A stretch of 64,000 nucleotides of DNA from Alphaproteobacteria bacterium UBA4588 (lineage in GTDB: Bacteria; Pseudomonadota; Alphaproteobacteria; Rhodobacterales; Rhodobacteraceae). The translations under genes and the position numbers were made by a program. The stretch lies in the NCBI GenBank assembly GCA_905182195.1, contig CAJJAW010000002.1, positions 1-64,000 on the forward strand, written 5' to 3'. Positions 30,964 to 43,446 of this stretch are shown piece by piece. Positions within the stretch are counted from its first letter, which is position 1. Every line of letters starts with the position of its first letter. The notes beneath the pieces are model-generated. The model made no database searches, was not told where the DNA came from, and worked only from the letters and a program-made list of their open reading frames with translations.

Positions 30964-31404
30964 ATATGTTGCTTGACTAATACGCCCCAGAAAAATTATC
31001 CAGAGAGAATAAGCATTTTTATGATGGGTGGACTATATCGTGGCTGACTGCGGGTTAACATGATTAACTTAAATCTTCTTTAAATGCTTCGTCCCTTAAT
31101 CATTACTTATGATCTTGCTAGAGTATGCTTGATAGCAGCCACATTAACTGGCTGTATTCTTGAGGCATTACTCCAAGAGCCTTTCAATACATTACCCAGA
31201 CGTTTTGCATAAGCTGCAGCTTTACCAGGATCTTTGAAGAGTGCTAATCTTATAAAGGAGCCATAGGCTTGAACTGCGCGTTTAGGCACACGACGATTAT
31301 AATACTAGCTGCGTGAGATACTTGATGTGTACTGAATGTGTGACACGGCAATACCCCTCGATTGTTAAACTCGAAGGAATCACAATAAGTTGATACAGAG
31401 TATC

Positions 31405-31491
31405 TGGTGCGGTCGGCGGGACTCGAACCCGCACGAGTGTTACCTCACAGCGACCTCAACGCTGCGCGTCTACCAATTCCGCCACGACCGC
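31405..31491 (-). tRNA. tRNA-Leu(GAG)
   Basis: Class II tRNA with GCAGCGTTGAGGTCGCTGT anticodon arm, long variable arm and encoded CCA. Confidence 0.95.
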
Positions 31492-31556
31492 TTGCCACAG
31501 TGAATATAGTGGCGCATATCGAAACGATGAAACGGACTCAAGGGCTGTAACGCGAA

Positions 31557-32252
31557 ATGATGCCACAAGAAGGAACTTTTTTAAATGTAGAGTGGAAAAC
31601 ATCCACTGAGCTTGTACCGTACGCCCAAGCAGTGGCTTGGATGGAAGGCCGCGTAGCCCAAATTTTAGCTGGCACCGCCCCCGAAGTTATATGGTTACTA
31701 GAACATCCACCACTTTATACCGCTGGTACCAGCGCTGATGCAAACGACCTTATTGATCCTGATCGCTTCCCAGTCTTTCAGGCGCAGCGCGGCGGGCAAT
31801 ATACCTACCATGGCCCAGGGCAGAGGGTAATATATGTATTGCTGGATGTTGGAAAACGCGGTCGCGACGTGCGCAAATTTGTAAAAAACCTAGAAAATTG
31901 GGTGATCAGTACTTTGGCTGAATTCAATGTGGTTGGCGAAATTCGTCAGGGCCGGGTAGGCGTATGGGTGCAGCGACAAGACAAGCCATTAAGTGCCTCA
32001 GACACAATCATAGAAGATAAAATAGCCGCGATTGGCATTCGCTTGCGCAAATGGGTTAGCTTTCATGGCATTTCGATAAACCTAGAGCCAGAACTTGAGC
32101 ATTTCTCCGGCATAGTGCCCTGTGGCATAGCAGAACATGGAGTGACATCCTTAGTAGATTTAGGTCTTCCAATTACGATGGGAGATCTCGATCTCGCTCT
32201 GAAGCGCTGTTTTGAGCAGAACTTCCCAAATCCACAACGCTCTAAAATCTAA
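31557..32252 (+). CDS. lipB: Lipoyl(octanoyl) transferase
   Basis: [20 protein letters not shown] and GRVGVWV; HGISINL near the C-terminus. Confidence 0.96.
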   Translation: MMPQEGTFLNVEWKTSTELVPYAQAVAWMEGRVAQILAGTAPEVIWLLEHPPLYTAGTSADANDLIDPDRFPVFQAQRGGQYTYHGPGQRVIYVLLDVGKRGRDVRKFVKNLENWVISTLAEFNVVGEIRQGRVGVWVQRQDKPLSASDTIIEDKIAAIGIRLRKWVSFHGISINLEPELEHFSGIVPCGIAEHGVTSLVDLGLPITMGDLDLALKRCFEQNFPNPQRSKI

Positions 32253-32346
32253 ATGTTCACGCATCTATTTGTTTTTTAATTATTTTGTGATTAAATTTTG
32301 CACTCCTTCACATCAATTTGAAATTATTTTTGGGCATTAAGTGGCA

Positions 32347-32382
32347 CAGGCAAAGGCCCTAGCCCTCCAAGGCCTTTGCCTG
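32347..32382 (+). terminator. Strong hairpin after lipB (12-bp perfect stem)
   Basis: CAGGCAAAGGCC...GGCCTTTGCCTG; weak T-tract. Confidence 0.5.
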
Positions 32383-32519
32383 CGCCATTTTAACCCATCA
32401 AAAACACGGATCTGCGCGTTGCGCTGTAGGCTTGTGGGGGGTAGAGACTAACTCAGAAAGAAATAAGACTGCTGCGAGTCGGCCGTTTTGCTTCGATAGT
32501 AAATAAACGGGAGAGCCTG

Positions 32520-34193
32520 ATGGCCGACGCAGCCGTACACGGACACGATCACGAAGATAAGCGCGGGTTCTTTACGCGTTGGTTTATGTCAACCAATCAC
32601 AAAGACATTGGTATCCTTTATTTGTTGACCGGCGGTTTGGCCGGATTTGTCTCAGTTGCCTTCACCGTATACATGCGGATGGAGCTAATGGAGCCTGGCG
32701 TACAATACATGTGTATGGAAGGCGCACGGATTACTGCCGCTGCCGTAGGCGATTGCACTCCGAACGGGCACCTATGGAACGTTTTGATAACCGGCCACGG
32801 TATCTTGATGATGTTTTTTGTAGTTATTCCTGCTTTGTTTGGTGGATTTGGTAACTACTTTATGCCTTTACAGATCGGCGCGCCAGACATGGCCTTCCCC
32901 CGGATGAACAATCTGTCCTACTGGATGTATGTTGCCGGCACCACAATGGCAATATTATCAGTAGTTATGCCAGGTGGAAATGGGCAAGCTGGCTCCGGTG
33001 TGGGGTGGGTTTTGTACCCACCACTGTCGGTGAACGAGGGTGGCATGTCCATGGACTTTGCCATTTTCGCGGTACATTTATCTGGTGCCTCATCAATCTT
33101 AGGTGCGATCAATATGATCACAACCTTTCTCAATATGCGGACGCCAGGCATGACATTGTTTAAAGTGCCACTGTTTTCATGGTCAATCTTTGTAACTTCA
33201 TGGTTGATTTTGCTTGCGCTGCCAGTTTTGGCAGGCGCGATCACCATGTTATTGACCGACAGAAACTTTGGCACGGCATTCTTTGATCCAGCTGGTGGTG
33301 GGGATCCAATCCTCTACCAGCACATCCTATGGTTTTTTGGACATCCTGAAGTTTACATCGTGATCTTGCCAGCTTTTGGTATTGTATCGCATGTAATCGC
33401 AACCTTCTCGAAAAAACCAGTTTTTGGTTACCTCCCAATGGTATGGGCTTTAATCGCTATTGGCGCTCTGGGCTTCGTCGTTTGGGCACACCACATGTAC
33501 ACAGTTGGCATGTCCCTGACCCAGCAATCATATTTCATGTTGGCTACTATGGTCATCGCTGTGCCCACGGGGGTTAAGATATTTTCATGGATTGCCACAA
33601 TGTGGGGCGGATCTATCGAATTTAAAACACCTATGCTATTTGCTGTTGGCTTTGTTTTTATGTTCACCGTTGGTGGCGTAACAGGCATAGTTTTGTCCCA
33701 GGCTGCAGTCGATAGAGCATATCACGATACATATTATGTTGTGGCTCACTTCCACTATGTAATGGCGATTGCGGCCGCCTTTGGTATCTTTGCAGGTGTT
33801 TACTTCTACCTACCTAAGATGGCCGGTCGTTGGTATAATGAAACTCTCGGAAAAATCCACTTTTGGATGTTCTTTATCGGAACCAACATCACCTTCTTCC
33901 CACAGCACTTCCTCGGGCGCCAAGGGATGCCACGTCGATATATCGATTATCCTGAGGCCTTTGCTTATTGGAACTATTGGTCAAGCTGGGGCGCTTTCTT
34001 ATCCTTTGCATCTTTCCTCTTATTCATTGGTATTGTATTTTGGGCGGTCTTCGCTGGCCGCCGCGTGAATGCAAATAACCCATGGAACGAATGGGCCGAT
34101 ACACTCGAGTGGACTATCCCATCTCCTCCACCAGAGCACACCTTCGAAATACTAGCAAAGCAAGAAGACTGGGATAGAAGCTCCTCCCACTAA
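32520..34193 (+). CDS. ctaD: Cytochrome c oxidase subunit I (aa3 type)
   Basis: [36 protein letters not shown]. Confidence 0.98.
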   Translation: MADAAVHGHDHEDKRGFFTRWFMSTNHKDIGILYLLTGGLAGFVSVAFTVYMRMELMEPGVQYMCMEGARITAAAVGDCTPNGHLWNVLITGHGILMMFFVVIPALFGGFGNYFMPLQIGAPDMAFPRMNNLSYWMYVAGTTMAILSVVMPGGNGQAGSGVGWVLYPPLSVNEGGMSMDFAIFAVHLSGASSILGAINMITTFLNMRTPGMTLFKVPLFSWSIFVTSWLILLALPVLAGAITMLLTDRNFGTAFFDPAGGGDPILYQHILWFFGHPEVYIVILPAFGIVSHVIATFSKKPVFGYLPMVWALIAIGALGFVVWAHHMYTVGMSLTQQSYFMLATMVIAVPTGVKIFSWIATMWGGSIEFKTPMLFAVGFVFMFTVGGVTGIVLSQAAVDRAYHDTYYVVAHFHYVMAIAAAFGIFAGVYFYLPKMAGRWYNETLGKIHFWMFFIGTNITFFPQHFLGRQGMPRRYIDYPEAFAYWNYWSSWGAFLSFASFLLFIGIVFWAVFAGRRVNANNPWNEWADTLEWTIPSPPPEHTFEILAKQEDWDRSSSH

Positions 34194-34216
34194 ATAGTGG
34201 TGCAAATACAATCGCT

Positions 34217-34247
34217 GAAAAAGCTCTGGGTTTTCTGGAGCTTTTTC
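34217..34247 (+). terminator. Terminator after ctaD
   Basis: GAAAAAGCTC...GAGCTTTTTC. Confidence 0.7.
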
Positions 34248-34553
34248 ATTGGTTAATAATTACTTCTTATAACAGTACGTATTCTAGGGTTTTGGTTGTA
34301 TTTTCTCACTCATAATTATTTCAGCTCTAGGCTGATTTAGTCCGTAAAATAGAAAATACTATTATTCTAATAAGTACCCAATTAGATTTAGTTTAATTTT
34401 GGTTTTTAGAAAGCACCTATTCGGGGTTGTCTAATGTTCCATGACCGCTGTCAAATAGCAAAGATTAATATTTTATAATCATATGCAGCGCTTATATTTT
34501 GTGGCTAGCGCTTTCAGGACACGTTTCGAATAGCGCAAAACAGTCCACCCTTT

Positions 34554-35012
34554 TTAACTCAGCTGCGCTTTCACAAATCCACCAACTTTTCCAAAATCCA
34601 ACTGGCCAGTGTATTTAGCTTTAAGAACGCCCATAACTTTACCCATATCGCGAATCGAATTAGCATCAGCTTCGGCAATGGCATCGGCAATCACTTGCTC
34701 AGTTTCTGTAGCGCTCAGTTGACGCGGTAAAAACTCTTCCACGATAGTAATTTCAGACAGCTCTTTTTCAGCCAATTCGAGTCGTCCACCTTCTTCATAT
34801 GCGCGCGCACTCTCTTGGCGTTGTTTGACCATTTTGCTTAAAATAGCCAATAAAGTATCATCAGAGACCCCGGTTTCATTGCCTTCGGCTCGTGCATCAA
34901 TGTCGCGATCCTTGATGGCAGCATTAATGAGACGCAAGGTCATCAAGCGTGTTGCATCCTTAGCTCTCATCGCGTCTTTAAGCGACGTGCCCAACCGTTC
35001 TCGTAAATTCAT
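34554..35012 (-). CDS. GatB/YqeY domain-containing protein
   Basis: MNLRERLGTSLKDAMRAKDATRLMTLRLINAAIKDRDID. Confidence 0.93.
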   Translation of the reverse strand: MNLRERLGTSLKDAMRAKDATRLMTLRLINAAIKDRDIDARAEGNETGVSDDTLLAILSKMVKQRQESARAYEEGGRLELAEKELSEITIVEEFLPRQLSATETEQVIADAIAEADANSIRDMGKVMGVLKAKYTGQLDFGKVGGFVKAQLS

Positions 35013-35151
35013 GTTCTGTTGATCTCCGAACCGTTCAGATTACTCACTATACTGGTATAATAAACGATTTACAACATTAGTAGGGCCCCCTAGCCCTTGA
35101 CCACCACCAGTTCTGACTTTACCACCTCCGCAATCTGCCAGGGGTATTTTC

Positions 35152-36315
35152 ATGACAATGTCATCGAACCAAAAACCGACTGCTTGCCTCGTGCTTGCAG
35201 ACGGATCCATTTTTTATGGCCATGGGTTTGGCGCTACCGGAACCGCCGTCGCTGAGCTTTGCTTTAACACTGCTATGACAGGCTACCAGGAGATTATGAC
35301 TGATCCCTCCTATGCTGGCCAAATCGTAACCTTCACCTTCCCGCATATAGGAAATACCGGCTTCACAGCAGAAGATGATGAAGCCACAGATCCTTTTGCG
35401 GCTGGTATGGTTGTAAAATGGGATCCAACAGATCCATCCAGCTGGCGGGCGCAAGATGAGCTAGCACCTTGGCTCAAAGCCAGTGGCCGCATCGCCATTG
35501 GTGGCATCGACACCCGAAGATTGACGCGCACTATCCGCCAACAGGGTGCGCCACACGTTGCACTTTGCCATAACCCTGAGGGTTATTTTGATGTAAAAGA
35601 TCTGCTCTTGCAGGCACAGGCTTTTGCCGGACTGGAAGGGCTGGATCTCGCAAAAGATGTAAGCTGCACACAGCCTTACAAATGGAATGAAAAACGCTGG
35701 GCTTGGGGCGAAGGCTACGTAAAGGAAAGCGCACCAAAATATAAAGTTGTGGCCATAGACTATGGTGCAAAGCGCAATATCCTGCGTTCCCTTGCCTCAG
35801 TTGGATGCGATGTGACTGTTCTACCTGCCTTCGCCACGGCTGAGGACATTTTGACATATAAACCTGACGGCATATTCCTATCCAACGGTCCCGGAGATCC
35901 GGCAGCAACCGGCATCTATGCCGTCCCAATTATCCAAGAAATCTTAGCTCAAACCAATATTCCTCTTTTTGGCATTTGTCTGGGGCATCAGATGTTGGCC
36001 CTGGCGCTTGGCGCCAAAACAATAAAGATGAGCCACGGCCACCATGGCGCTAACCACCCCGTAAAGGACTTGGAAAGTAATAAGGTCGAAATCACTTCAA
36101 TGAACCACGGCTTCACAGTAGATAGTCAAACCCTTCCAGCAGGTGTTATTGAAACGCATATATCACTGTTTGATGGGTCAAACTGTGGTATTCGCATGGC
36201 TGATCGGCCCGTTTTTTCTGTTCAACATCATCCTGAAGCAAGCCCTGGCCCACAGGATAGTTTTTACCTGTTTGAAAAATTTTCAGCAGAAATGCAGAGC
36301 ACGCTAACCTCATAG
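35152..36315 (+). CDS. carA: Carbamoyl-phosphate synthase small subunit
   Basis: SNGPGDP, FGICLGHQ and VQHHPEASPGP class I amidotransferase motifs. Confidence 0.98.
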   Translation: MTMSSNQKPTACLVLADGSIFYGHGFGATGTAVAELCFNTAMTGYQEIMTDPSYAGQIVTFTFPHIGNTGFTAEDDEATDPFAAGMVVKWDPTDPSSWRAQDELAPWLKASGRIAIGGIDTRRLTRTIRQQGAPHVALCHNPEGYFDVKDLLLQAQAFAGLEGLDLAKDVSCTQPYKWNEKRWAWGEGYVKESAPKYKVVAIDYGAKRNILRSLASVGCDVTVLPAFATAEDILTYKPDGIFLSNGPGDPAATGIYAVPIIQEILAQTNIPLFGICLGHQMLALALGAKTIKMSHGHHGANHPVKDLESNKVEITSMNHGFTVDSQTLPAGVIETHISLFDGSNCGIRMADRPVFSVQHHPEASPGPQDSFYLFEKFSAEMQSTLTS

Positions 36316-36519
36316 AGGTTTTGACCATCTTTAAAAACTGTTCCTAAATGATCTGACAGTCTATTCTATTAGCTATGGCTAAGGTTTTTCCTGATATACA
36401 AAATAAACCTTTCCAAAGTCGCTGCTGATATGGCATCAAATGTGAAATTTTGTTCCCATGCTCTCGTTTAATTTTTTGGGCTAAAATGACTCGATTTCTC
36501 AGGCCGATGTCAGCGAAGA

Positions 36520-37167
36520 CTATTCGCCAGCATCATGCTGCAGGCGGGTAATAAAGGCTTGGCTCAAGTGTTGCCTAACCGCCTGATAGGCCGCAGCTCC
36601 ATTGCGCTCTGAGATCGCTGTAACAATCGCTTGATGCTCATCCAACGCGACTGGGCCACGGCCCTCCACCGCAAGTGATGTCGTGGCTAAGAGCGCCATC
36701 GAGCGGTGCACAAGGTCCAGTTGTTGAACCAGAAACCGGTTATGTGAGGCCAAATGTAATTGCTTGTGGAACCTTTTGTTGGACCGCGACAAAGCAGATG
36801 CATCATGTGTCCACGTCCGGTCAGCGCCTACCATCTGTTGCAATACATCAATCTCTTCTTCAGAGGCATGTTGCGCAGCCAACCGCGCTGCCAATCCTTC
36901 AAGCTCAGTGCGCACTACATAAAGTTCAGCCATCTGGTTATGATCTAAAGACGCCACGATCAAGCTGCGGCCTTCACGGGTCAAAAGACTTTGGGTTTCC
37001 AACCGCTGCAACGCCTCACGGATTGGAGTGCGTGACACGCCAAATCGTTCGGCTAATTCACTTTCAACCAAACGACTACCGGGTTTATAAATGCCCACAT
37101 CTATTGCTTCTAAGATCAGCACATAGGCATCGCGTTGTTCGGATCGTAAAGAGATTGTTGACGTCAT
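36520..37167 (-). CDS. GntR family transcriptional regulator (FCD domain)
   Basis: KPGSRLVESELAERFGVSRTPIREALQRLE. Confidence 0.94.
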   Translation of the reverse strand: MTSTISLRSEQRDAYVLILEAIDVGIYKPGSRLVESELAERFGVSRTPIREALQRLETQSLLTREGRSLIVASLDHNQMAELYVVRTELEGLAARLAAQHASEEEIDVLQQMVGADRTWTHDASALSRSNKRFHKQLHLASHNRFLVQQLDLVHRSMALLATTSLAVEGRGPVALDEHQAIVTAISERNGAAAYQAVRQHLSQAFITRLQHDAGE

Positions 37168-37269
37168 AATAGGCTCTTTTTGGATCAGTTGTTGGAGTAT
37201 GGGCTAGGATGTCCAGCCTAGCAAGCGTTTCGCCATTGATCCTACTGCGCCATTTGGTACCACTACCCC

Positions 37270-37962
37270 ATGAACTTTGATGAATTCCGTAATATCGACA
37301 CATGGATCTTTGATCTCGACAACACGCTGTATCCACCAGAGGTGCGACTGTTTGATCAAATTGAACAAAAAATGCGATACTTTGTGGCTAACTTCCTTGG
37401 TATTAGCCTCGCTGAAGCAGACCTGATGAGGGCGCAATATTGGCGTAGCCATGGCACAACCCTCGCTGGCATGATGGAAAATCACGCAATGCCTCCACAT
37501 GAATTTTTGCGCAATGTGCATGAAATTGATTTCTCAGTCCTGCCATCTTCCCAAAATCTGGCTCAATTAATTTCAGCACTGCCCGGTCGTAAAATCGTTT
37601 ATACTAATGGCACCGAACCCTATGCTAGGAGCGTTCTTGCGGCCCGCGGATTAGAACAAGAGTTTGAGTCTGTCTACGGCATTGAACATGCCAGCTACCA
37701 ACCAAAGCCTCGAGCGGAGGCGTTTCACGAGGTCTTTGCACGTGCAAAAGTGATCCCAAATACGGCCGCAATGTTTGAGGATGACCCACGCAATCTGGAG
37801 GTGCCCGCACATTTGGGGCTAAAAACTATTTTTATTTCCCCAGACCTTATATTTCCAGATTATGTAGACATGGCCCATTCTGATCTTGAAACGTTTTTGT
37901 CACACTTGGTCGCAGCCTGCTTTTCAGAACGGTTTTCCAGCTTAGGTAGCGCGGTATGGTAG
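37270..37962 (+). CDS. HAD-family pyrimidine 5'-nucleotidase
   Basis: WIFDLDNTLYPP, YTNGTEPYA, MFEDDPRNLEVP. Confidence 0.92.
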   Translation: MNFDEFRNIDTWIFDLDNTLYPPEVRLFDQIEQKMRYFVANFLGISLAEADLMRAQYWRSHGTTLAGMMENHAMPPHEFLRNVHEIDFSVLPSSQNLAQLISALPGRKIVYTNGTEPYARSVLAARGLEQEFESVYGIEHASYQPKPRAEAFHEVFARAKVIPNTAAMFEDDPRNLEVPAHLGLKTIFISPDLIFPDYVDMAHSDLETFLSHLVAACFSERFSSLGSAVW

Positions 37963-39143
37963 ATCATAAAGATATCGTAATTTCAGGCGGTGGCATCGCC
38001 GGTCTGGTGGCTGCCGTAGCCTTTGGCGATGCAGGGTTCGACGTGCTCTGCGTCGATCCAAAACCCCCTGTTACCAACCGCGACACGACTGGCGCAGATC
38101 TGCGCACCACCGCCTATTTGCAACCGGGGCAAACCTTTCTACAGACGATTGGCATCTGGCCTTTGGTCGCAGATCGCAGCGCACCGCTGCAAATCATGCG
38201 GATTGTTGATGCAGCGGGCCCAGATTTGGTCACCAAGGATTTCAACGCTACAGATATCTCGGATGCGCCGTTTGGCTGGAATGTGGGCAATTGGGATATG
38301 CGAGATGGGCTGTTGAGCCGGATTGCGGCGCTTCCCAATGTCGTCTTCGAGCCGGGCCTGTCCACGACCTCCACAAACACCCGCAGCACCGAGGCTCGTG
38401 TCACGCTCAGCGATGGGCGGTTGATTTCTTGTCAGCTGTTGATTGCCGCCGATGGGCGCGACAGCGCAATTCGTAAAACTGCCAGAATTGCAGCCAAACG
38501 CTCAGAGTTTGGCCAATTGGCCTTAAGCTTCGCTGTGACCCATGCCATGGGCCATGATAATATCTCAACCGAGGTCCATAAAGGCGGCGGGCCCTTCACG
38601 CTTGTGCCCCTGCCAGACTTTGAGGGTCAACCCTCTTCGGCAGTGGTTTGGATGGATAAGATCTTGGACATTCAAGCGATGCAGGCCTTGTCTATCGATG
38701 AGTTCAACGCCGAGATAACTGAGCGTTCAGCGGGCGTATTGGGGCCACTCAGCCTAATCACCGCCCGAACAGCTTGGCCGATCATCAGCCAGTTGGCCGG
38801 CAGCTTTTACAGTGAACGGACGGCCTTCATCGCGGAAGCTGCCCACGTGGTGCCCCCCATCGGGGCGCAGGGTTTGAACTTGAGCCTTGGCGATATCGAG
38901 ACCCTGTTGGAGCTGGTGAAAGCATCCCCCGGCGGCATTGGTGAACTTCCAGTGTTGAAAAAATATCACCAGGTCCGCAGGCCCATTGCACAGTCACGAG
39001 TGATCGGTGTTGGCGCGTTGAACCGCGCGTCGAAGGCTGAGGGGCCGGCGGCCACACGCGCGCGGGCTTTGGGGTTGGACGCAATCCACCGGATTGCGCC
39101 GCTCCGCCGTGCTTTGATGCATCTTGGACTGGGAACGCGTTAA
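37956..39143 (+). CDS. UbiH/UbiF/COQ6-family FAD-dependent hydroxylase
   Basis: ISGGGIAGLVAAVAFGDAGFDVLCVD and AEAAHVVPPIGAQGLNLSLGDIETL. Confidence 0.92.
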   Translation: MVDHKDIVISGGGIAGLVAAVAFGDAGFDVLCVDPKPPVTNRDTTGADLRTTAYLQPGQTFLQTIGIWPLVADRSAPLQIMRIVDAAGPDLVTKDFNATDISDAPFGWNVGNWDMRDGLLSRIAALPNVVFEPGLSTTSTNTRSTEARVTLSDGRLISCQLLIAADGRDSAIRKTARIAAKRSEFGQLALSFAVTHAMGHDNISTEVHKGGGPFTLVPLPDFEGQPSSAVVWMDKILDIQAMQALSIDEFNAEITERSAGVLGPLSLITARTAWPIISQLAGSFYSERTAFIAEAAHVVPPIGAQGLNLSLGDIETLLELVKASPGGIGELPVLKKYHQVRRPIAQSRVIGVGALNRASKAEGPAATRARALGLDAIHRIAPLRRALMHLGLGTR

Positions 39144-40273
39144 GCGGCCAGAATTTGATCTAAGGCGTTTTCCAATCGGGCCACGCTGGCATCCACATCA
39201 TAGAGTTTGTCCAAGCCAAATAGTCCCAAACGGAAACTGCTGTAGGCCGGACCTTCATCGCATTGCAACGGCACGCCCGCTGCAATCTGCAAACCCAAGG
39301 ATGCGAAGGGCTTGCCGGTTTGCATTTCAGGGCTGGAAGCGAAGCTGACCACAACACCCGGCGCGCCAAAACCATCGGCGGCCACAGACGCAAAACCACG
39401 TTCAGCCAAAGCCGCACGAACGCGATTGCCTTGCTCCCATTGCGCGGCTAAAAGTTTTTCAAACCCGTAGGCTTTCGTTTCAATCATCGTATCGCGGAAT
39501 GCAGTGAGGGCGTCAGTTGGCATCGTCGCATGATAGGCATGACCGCCGTTTTCATAGGCTTCCATGATCGACAACCACTTACCCAGATCCACAGCGAAGC
39601 TGTTAGATTGGTTTGCTTTCACTGCCGCCATTCCAGCCTCAGACATCATTACCATGCCCGCAGAGGGCGAGGCGGACCAACCTTTTTGCGGCGCAGAGAT
39701 CAAAAGATCAACGCCAGTGGCGCGCATATCAACCCAAGCACAGCCAGAGGCAATACAATCCAATACGAACAACCCCCCATAAGCGTGCACCGCATCTGTA
39801 ACCGCTTTGATATAGGAGTCGGGCAATATCATTCCAGAGGAGGTTTCCACATGCGGGGCAAAGACCACATCGGGTTGATCGGCAGTGATCTTGGCCACCA
39901 CCTCTTCGATGGGCGCGGGGGCGAAGGCCGCTTGCGCATCATTGCCAGTGCGCCGAGCCTTCATCACGGTTTCGCTTGCAGGAATACCACCCGCCTCAAA
40001 GATTTGCGACCAACGGAAGGAAAACCACCCATTGCGCAGGACCATCACGCGCTTATCAACCGCAATCTGCCGCGCTACAGCTTCCATACCAAAGGTGCCA
40101 CCCCCAGGAACCAAAGCCACCGCATCAGCGGCATAAACCTCTTTGAGGGTCGACGAAATATCGCGCATCACTCCTTGAAATTTCACGCTCATATGGTTCA
40201 GTGAACGATCGGTAAAAACCACAGAATATTCTAACAGGCCATCGGGGTCGACTGTGTTTAGCAAAGCGGGCAT
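39140..40273 (-). CDS. Class V aminotransferase (alanine-glyoxylate type)
   Basis: ALVPGGGTFGMEAVARQ and SAPQKGWSASPSAGMVMMS (PLP Lys region); start chosen at MPALLNTVDP. Confidence 0.9.
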   Translation of the reverse strand: MPALLNTVDPDGLLEYSVVFTDRSLNHMSVKFQGVMRDISSTLKEVYAADAVALVPGGGTFGMEAVARQIAVDKRVMVLRNGWFSFRWSQIFEAGGIPASETVMKARRTGNDAQAAFAPAPIEEVVAKITADQPDVVFAPHVETSSGMILPDSYIKAVTDAVHAYGGLFVLDCIASGCAWVDMRATGVDLLISAPQKGWSASPSAGMVMMSEAGMAAVKANQSNSFAVDLGKWLSIMEAYENGGHAYHATMPTDALTAFRDTMIETKAYGFEKLLAAQWEQGNRVRAALAERGFASVAADGFGAPGVVVSFASSPEMQTGKPFASLGLQIAAGVPLQCDEGPAYSSFRLGLFGLDKLYDVDASVARLENALDQILAA

Positions 40274-40366
40274 TTGGGGAACTCCTATATCGTTAACCAC
40301 AACATAAATTCCTTCGCCCCGGTATGCACGGTCTATTTTCGATATGCCTTGCACGGCACACCAGTT

Positions 40367-40822
40367 TCATAACGGGCCGCTCAGGCGTTCCTCACTAAGC
40401 AGCACATTGGCCTCAACTTCGCCCACGCCCGGCAATGCCATGATGCGGCGCCGCAAAACCCGCTCAAAATCAGAAATATCACGCGCCACAACCCGCAACC
40501 TGTAATCATAAAGACCCAATACATGCTGCACAGTTTGCACTTCGGGAATAGCCGTCACCGCGCGTTCAAAGTCTTCCAAACTCACCCGCCCTTTGGTGGC
40601 CAGTTTTACGCCAAGAAAGACCGTGACCCCAAATCCAAGTGCCTCCGCATCCAAATCAATCCGCCGGCTCGCCAAGACACCAGCCTCTTGCAACCTCTTG
40701 ATGCGCCGCCATGTCGCGGGTTGGCTTAGACCCAAGCCCCGTCCCAAAGAACCCGCAGATTGAGTCGCATCTTGCGACAGAGCCCGCAACAACGCAAAAT
40801 CAAGATCATCCCAAGGTGTCAT
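40367..40822 (-). CDS. Lrp/AsnC family regulator
   Basis: HTH plus AsnC-domain pattern. Confidence 0.9.
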   Translation of the reverse strand: MTPWDDLDFALLRALSQDATQSAGSLGRGLGLSQPATWRRIKRLQEAGVLASRRIDLDAEALGFGVTVFLGVKLATKGRVSLEDFERAVTAIPEVQTVQHVLGLYDYRLRVVARDISDFERVLRRRIMALPGVGEVEANVLLSEERLSGPL

Positions 40823-41274
40823 AACGGCAGGGTCTCCGCTGTTTTCAGCGTGGCCACATGCATCAGTGCTTCCAGTTCCGAGATATGGGGCAGGCTCAAA
40901 ATTTCATTTCGGTAGAGCTTTTGGTAGTCAGCCATATCTTTGGCAATCACCGATAGTCGCACATCCACGCGGCCCAGAAACGTTTGAATTGCGGTCACTT
41001 GCCGAATTTCACGCGCCGCGGCTAAAAATTCATCAAAAGCTTTAGCATTGGTTTTATCCAGCGTGAAACGCAGGCTCACCTCTACCGCGTAGCCCAAAAC
41101 CGCCCAATCAATCACGGCATATTGCCCGCGCAAAATACCCTGCGTCTTCAATCGCTCCAAGCGCCGCGCCACAGTGGCGGGTTGCGATTGGCAGCGCTCC
41201 GCCACCTCCGCAATGGGGGCCGCAGGGTCAGATTGGAGAAAGCGCAGAATGCGCCGATCAAGATCATCAAGCAT
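40819..41274 (-). CDS. Lrp/AsnC family regulator
   Basis: MLDDLDRRILRFLQSDPAAPIAEVAERCQSQPATVARRLERL. Confidence 0.92.
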   Translation of the reverse strand: MLDDLDRRILRFLQSDPAAPIAEVAERCQSQPATVARRLERLKTQGILRGQYAVIDWAVLGYAVEVSLRFTLDKTNAKAFDEFLAAAREIRQVTAIQTFLGRVDVRLSVIAKDMADYQKLYRNEILSLPHISELEALMHVATLKTAETLPL

Positions 41275-41398
41275 GAATATTTCATAATATAAAATATATA
41301 CGAATACGACCCCTTAAAATTTTCCTTAATATAAATAAATATACTCTAATTTTACCCTTTCAGGGCTGATAGAACCAGCGCAGAACAACAAACCATGA

Positions 41399-42433
<1,035 letters not shown>

Positions 42434-42522
42434 TCTTGCGATGGGCTTTGGCTCATTCTAGGCAGAGGGGCACGGCTATAATGGCTGGGCCCTTTTGAAT
42501 TTCCACACATGAAAGCACGCGC

Positions 42523-43446
42523 ATGACATCTCCTGGATTGATCAACTGGCTACGCATTGCCTTCATCGCTCTAATTTGGGGCGGGGCGTTTATGGTTGTT
42601 CGGGTGGCTCTACGTGATTTTGCGCCGCTGTCCCTGGCTGCGGGGCGGATCACCATTGGCGCACTGTCACTGTATATGCTCATGCGCTGGCGCGGGGTTG
42701 CACTCCCGTCGTTCGCCGATGCTCGGCTTTGGCGCTTTGTGGCATTGGTTGGCCTTCTGTCCAGCGCAATCCCCTTTGCCTTGCTCAGCTGGGGCCAACA
42801 GCATGTGCCTTCAGCTTTTGCCGGGATGACAATGGCGGCTTTGCCGATTTTTGTTTTGCCGCTCGCCCATTTCTTAGTGCCCGGTGAACGGGTCTACATG
42901 CGCAAGATCATCGGATTTAGCGTTGGATTTCTCGGAGCCATTTTGCTGATCGGTACCAGTGGCTTGGGCCTGGCGGAAGGTCCGCTGGAGGCCACAGCCC
43001 GCTTTGCCTGTGTTGCGGCGGCCTTTTGCTATGCCTGTGGCTCCATCGCAACGCGCCAATGCCCACCGGTGAATGAGCTGGCCCTGTCCACCGCCTCACT
43101 GATCGTGGCGGTTTTGATTTTGGTACCGATTGCCTTGGTGGTCGACGGCTGGCCTGCCATGCCAAGCGCCACCGGCTTAGTGGCCATTCTCTACCTCGGG
43201 CTGATCCCTACTGCGCTTGCCTTTATCATCAAAGTTGCGGTGATCCGCAGCGCCGGACCATCTTTTATGACTCTCACAAACTATCAAGTACCTGTTTGGT
43301 CTGTCCTCTTTGGCAGCTTATTTTTAGGGGAAACTCTGCCTGCCACCTTGTTTGTGGCACTGGCCTTGATCCTGCTCGGCGTGGCGATCATCCAAGCGGG
43401 GGTTCTCCGCTCAATTTTCAGCCGCGGACAGCCGCCCAAAGCCTAA
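42523..43446 (+). CDS. EamA/DMT family transporter
   Basis: ALIWGGAFMVVRVALRDFAPLSLAAGRI; multiple TM segments. Confidence 0.92.
   Translation: MTSPGLINWLRIAFIALIWGGAFMVVRVALRDFAPLSLAAGRITIGALSLYMLMRWRGVALPSFADARLWRFVALVGLLSSAIPFALLSWGQQHVPSAFAGMTMAALPIFVLPLAHFLVPGERVYMRKIIGFSVGFLGAILLIGTSGLGLAEGPLEATARFACVAAAFCYACGSIATRQCPPVNELALSTASLIVAVLILVPIALVVDGWPAMPSATGLVAILYLGLIPTALAFIIKVAVIRSAGPSFMTLTNYQVPVWSVLFGSLFLGETLPATLFVALALILLGVAIIQAGVLRSIFSRGQPPKA

Noticed and set aside
31107-31289. 60-aa minus-strand ORF between tRNA-Arg and tRNA-Leu
   Set aside because: Plausible small basic protein, but no supporting start context or family; left uncalled.
36675-37169. 164-aa plus-strand ORF antisense to the GntR regulator
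   Set aside because: Lies entirely over a well-supported gene, with low-plausibility composition.
39530-40204. 224-aa plus-strand ORF over the class V aminotransferase
   Set aside because: Antisense shadow of a conserved gene; His/Arg-rich composition.
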